Source: Bombus terrestris | Lineage: Eukaryota; Arthropoda; Insecta; Hymenoptera; Apidae | Assembly: GCF_910591885.1 (NCBI RefSeq) | Contig: NC_063275.1 | Span: 23,424,501 to 23,488,500 of the forward strand | Direction of reading: 5' to 3' | Length of the DNA: 64,000 bases | In this document: positions 60,901-64,000 of the stretch, one piece after another | Numbering within the stretch: the stretch's first letter is position 1 | Layout: each line of letters opens with the position of its first letter | Program-made: the position numbers and the translations under genes | Notes under the pieces: generated by a model | What the model saw: only the letters and a program-made list of their open reading frames with translations | What the model was told of the DNA's origin: nothing | The model's database searches: none

Positions 60901-63541
60901 GTATTTATTAGAATAATTAATCCTGTATTATAGTGCTTCCCCAATGTAGAAGGAAGACGCTGTGATCGTTGTAAAGAGAACAAACATAACAGACAAAATG
61001 GATGCGTCGATTGTCCCGATTGTTACAATCTTGTTCAAGCTGCGGTGAATAGTCATAGAGAACGCTTAGCTGAATTAGGAAATACGCTCAAAAAGATTAA
61101 CAGTAGTCCGACAGTTATAAAAGATTCGGACTTTGAAAAAGAATTGAAAAACGTTCAGAATAAAGTAAAGAATCTTCTACAAATTGCTAAACAAGGATCT
61201 GGTAGTAAGTATAATTTATTCAATAATTCATACTTTTTAAATGAGATTATATTTAAAAAATATTTTAGGTGAAAATAAAACGTTGGTGGAACAACTTGAC
61301 GAATTACGTGATCAGCTGAATGAAATTGAAGAAATTGCACAAACTGTGAACCTGACTGCTTTCGATGCACATAGAACTACTTTGGAAGGTTTAATGAACA
61401 TTGATGAAGCAGAAAAAGTGCTTGATAAAATACATGCTCAATTAACCGTAAGAATAATATTGATATGATATTATATGAAATTTATAAAATTGGAAGTTCA
61501 ACTTAGATTTTAAATATGTTAGGACACAGAAGATTATTTAGCCACAGATGGAGCAACTGCGTTATCAAAAGCGAAATCACGTGCGGATCAAGTTGGTCAA
61601 CAGAATATACAAATGACTTCAATCGCGCAAGACGCGCGTCTCTTTGCCGAATTGTAAGTAATATAATTTTATAAACCTTTAGTATTTCTTCATAATCAAC
61701 ATTGTCCAAACTTCACAGAAATGTTAATGAAGCGAAAAAGATTCATGCATTGGCAGAACAGGCGCGAAATACAACAATGGAAGCTTATAGTCTCGCAAAA
61801 AAAACTATAGCAAAATATTCTAACATGACGTATGTACTTATTTACTTTATCTTAGAATATTGGTAATAACGTAATTATTACCAATATCTATACTAATGGT
61901 TTTCGAAATCATCTTATCTGTATTGTATCTCTTCTAAAAATTTATTTTGTATTTAGTGATGATATTAGAGGATTAGAAAATAAATTAGAGTTACTAGCTC
62001 ATCGTATGAGTGAGGTGAAAAATCTTACCAGCATAGCAGCCACTAAATCATCCGCAGTTTCGCAAGAAGCAATAGATTTATTGATTCTCGATTTAGCACT
62101 TCCACCTGTTGACATCGAGCAATTGAGAAATCAAGTTGAAGACGTAAATAATGAGGTAAATTTAAACTATGACAACTATTATTGTTACCGAAAGTAATTT
62201 AAATATTGACGATAAAATACATTACAGGGATTACGATTGAAAGAACAAGCACAATTGCTGTTAGATCAAAACGAAAATCTTATAAATGAAATGGTAGAGA
62301 AAGTAAGAAAGAGCGAGGAGTTAATAGAGTTAGTACAAGATCAGCAAGCGGCTACTGCCGAACTTGTAGCCGAATTAGATAAAGCAAATGAAAAAGTAGA
62401 TGATGCTGTCAAACGAGGAGATCAGACTTTAAAAGAAGCTCAGGAAACATTACAGAAATTGGGTGGTACATATCATATCAAGTATTTTTACTAGTGATAA
62501 TATTTTTTCTTTAAAGGGGGAGAAATAAATGTATTTTTCAATTATAATATTATTTTTAGAATTTCATGCTGAAGTAGAAAGAGAACGCGTTAAAGCCCAA
62601 GATGCTTTAAAAGATATAAAAAATATTGAATCATTAATCATGGATGCCAAGGAGAAAGCTTCACAAGCTGAAAAGATATTAGATGGTTCTGAATATAAAG
62701 CCGAAAGTGCGCGTGAGATAGCACAAGATGCTCAAGTTAGTACAATTAATCCCATATGTAATATATAATTTATTATACGCTGAAAACGAAATATGTTTAT
62801 ATTAGACGCATGCAGAGGAAGCTAGTGCAAAAGCGAACACTATTAGAACAGAAGCAAATAAAACTAAAATAGAAGCACTTCGTGTAGGAAACGAAGCTGA
62901 AAAATTACATCAAAGAGTTGATATTACAGATTCCATGATGAAGGAATACGAGAAACGAAGTGGACAAGATACAAATATTACAACCGAAGTAAGGAATTAG
63001 TTGCACGTACTATTTATTGTAATAACTATACTATACGATAATATAATTACAATGTTATTCAATCATTCTTAGGCAAATCATAAAGTTAGTCTAGCTAAGA
63101 TTAATGTAACGCTAGCATCGCAACAACTCGATAAAGCTCTAACCGAAGTAGCTGAAATAATAAAAGAACTTGAAAATTTACCGGAAATTGGTACGTTATT
63201 GTTTTGTATCATAATTTTTTAATTTATCTGTACCTTTTTTAGATTAAATTCATTATTTAAAACTACACATTTTAGTATCTATACGTTTGAATTTCTTTAT
63301 TTTAGATAATACTGATTTAAATCCGTTAGAAGAACGTTTAGCTGCAGCTGAAAAGGAAATTGTAGCTGCAAGCCTAGATCAAAGAATTCGTAATTTAACG
63401 GATGCAAAAAATTTGCAAACACAGTGGGTAAAGAATTATGAAGATGAGGTCAGTAGGCTAAGAATGGAAGTTGAGAATATTGATGATATAAGAAAAGTTT
63501 TGCCTGCCATCTGTAACAATCGTGTACGACTGGAACCCTAA
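52355..63541 (+). CDS. LanB2: laminin subunit gamma-1
   Basis: Secreted basement-membrane chain that forms the laminin heterotrimer. Twenty-five exons join in phase: 52355-52507, 53432-53690, 55061-55362, 55549-55754, 56071-56174, 57819-58007, 58184-58409, 58503-58759, 58903-59075, 59137-59269, 59342-59566, 59654-59842, 60094-60279, 60357-60559, 60637-60852, 60934-61204, 61269-61447, 61523-61653, 61719-61829, 61957-62155, 62228-62465, 62560-62735, 62806-62988, 63073-63190, 63306-63541. They give 1620 residues (Drosophila LanB2 about 1640). A signal peptide (core MLMLIPILLVAVFA) is followed by the LN domain, with CGQDRPTEFC, TWWQSETM, LTLHLG and VAFSTLEGRPSAYNF. EGF-like LE repeats, an L4 domain (about 505-670), more LE repeats and the coiled coil (about 1040-1610) follow. 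The penultimate Cys (about 1612) is the expected beta-gamma disulfide partner. The gamma-type nidogen loop reads NIDLNAV instead of NIDPNAV. Start: MTRGRHKKM; the Met eight residues later (52379) is also possible. Confidence 0.94.
54909..54939 (+). repeat. (TA)n microsatellite in a laminin intron
   Basis: An uninterrupted TA run of about 15 units is followed by further TATATA in the intron 53691-55060. Confidence 0.85.
56320..57160 (+). promoter_or_regulatory. GC-richer patches in the large laminin intron
   Basis: Patches at 56335-56445 (GTAGGTGGGCCTTGAC, AAACGGCGGG) and 56900-57150 (GCGAGTATCACC, TCGCGAGCTCAGTGC, TATCGACGCGAA) rise above the AT-rich background. They may be an intronic enhancer or the promoter of the candidate alternative first exon at 57551. 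The open frame 56865-57119 across one patch has no family match that I recognise. Confidence 0.25.
57551..57641 (+). CDS. LanB2: candidate alternative first exon of laminin gamma (signal peptide)
   Basis: Inside the 1.64 kb intron 56175-57818, an ATG at 57551 opens a signal-peptide-like sequence (MRLIGCLLLVNVMISTSS). An in-frame upstream ATG lies at 57533. Twelve residues later a donor TCCA|GTAAAT (57641) leaves phase 1, exactly the phase of the laminin exon at 57819. Splicing would yield a secreted gamma chain of about 1309 residues that lacks the LN domain and starts in the LE repeats. The segment is GC-richer than the intron around it. No transcript evidence is available. Confidence 0.33.
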
Positions 63542-64000
63542 ACTACAATATAAAGTTATACTTAAAAGTTTATTTCATAGCGTTAGAGGTGCCTTACATG
63601 CACTAAAGGAAAAAATAAGCATAAAAATATGTTCAAAATAATAGCTGCAAAATTAGTTATATATCCTTCTGAAATAAGAATGTATACTATACATTATAAC
63701 TATCTTAAAAAATTATGAATCATATTTTGATTACAGACTTATGATAAAATTAATATTATACTAGTGAATCGTCACAGAAGCAGGATGATATTTGTATATT
63801 TACACTTAAATCATTTTATTTAACACATCATTTATAATGTGATCTTGCATTTCTTCTTGAAAATTAATACCATGTGCTTATATATACGAGCGACTAAAAT
63901 AATGATCATCATACCAAAGATTTCATATAGTAGACATATCTTTCCGTTATCATTACCAGGCCATTTACATTATTCAATTTATTCAACATTTTTGTAATAC
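63542..64000 (+). other. laminin gamma 3' UTR and downstream DNA
   Basis: Non-coding and AT-rich. Only variant hexamers (AATATAAA near 63547, AAATAAG near 63614 and 63677) follow the stop on the plus strand. A TTTATT on the plus strand near 63815 could be the 3' end of a minus-strand neighbour beyond the window. Nothing more can be said. Confidence 0.35.

Noticed and set aside
52355..63541. First impression of this gene as a laminin beta chain (LanB1)
   Set aside because: The LN sequence (ATNTCG, TWWQSETM, VAFSTLEGRPSAYNF), the gamma-type L4 domain, the NIDxNAV loop and the single Cys near the C-terminus all match gamma-1. There is no beta-type LF domain or beta-knob.
1..64000. tRNA or rRNA genes, CRISPR arrays, intact transposons, viral insertions
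   Set aside because: I looked for tRNA arms, transposase-like motifs, reverse-transcriptase motifs, long terminal repeats and regularly spaced repeats, and saw none that I could support.

Overview
This is an insect nuclear genomic window, most likely hymenopteran (bee-like). It is AT-rich, introns are mostly short with GT-AG boundaries, there are many A/T simple repeats, and the encoded proteins are insect orthologues of conserved animal genes. The species cannot be fixed from the sequence alone. I recognise six protein-coding genes, and in each the exon phases close exactly from ATG to stop.

Layout: (1) 1884-21128 (+), MICAL, a flavin monooxygenase that oxidises actin (FAD, CH, LIM, long disordered region, bMERB), filling the first third of the window. 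(2) 24196-27419 (+), a BCH/Sec14-RhoGAP protein of the ARHGAP1/RhoGAP68F type. (3) 30710-29737 (-), the small GTPase Rab21. (4) 37455-39096 (+), SINHCAF/FAM60A, a SIN3-HDAC complex subunit. (5) 48512-49742 (+), an HDHD3-type HAD-like protein. (6) 52355-63541 (+), the laminin gamma-1 chain (LanB2), ending about 450 bases before the window edge. Gene-poor stretches lie at 30.7-37.4 kb and 39.1-48.5 kb. They hold simple repeats, a few CpG-richer islands, CTCF-like motifs and one sizeable inverted repeat, but no recognised protein gene.

The genes do not form a pathway, although several bear on cytoskeleton and membrane behaviour: MICAL disassembles actin and uses a Rab-binding bMERB domain, RhoGAP acts on Rho/Cdc42, Rab21 acts in integrin and endosome traffic, and laminin is an integrin ligand in basement membrane. 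Any functional meaning of this neighbourhood is inference.

The most unusual signal is in MICAL. Besides the canonical 2684-residue frame, the locus carries several phase-compatible alternative 3' ends. One is a 38-residue exon (6813-6929) that would give a short FAD-CH enzyme a C-terminal membrane anchor. One is a read-through exon (to 20073) that would give the full-length protein another membrane segment. One is a short soluble ending (5645-6058), and one is a giant 3.2 kb coding exon ending in its own stop and poly(A) signal (10512-13717). A second candidate is an alternative signal-peptide first exon inside the large laminin intron (57551-57641). All of these are read from sequence only and need transcript evidence.
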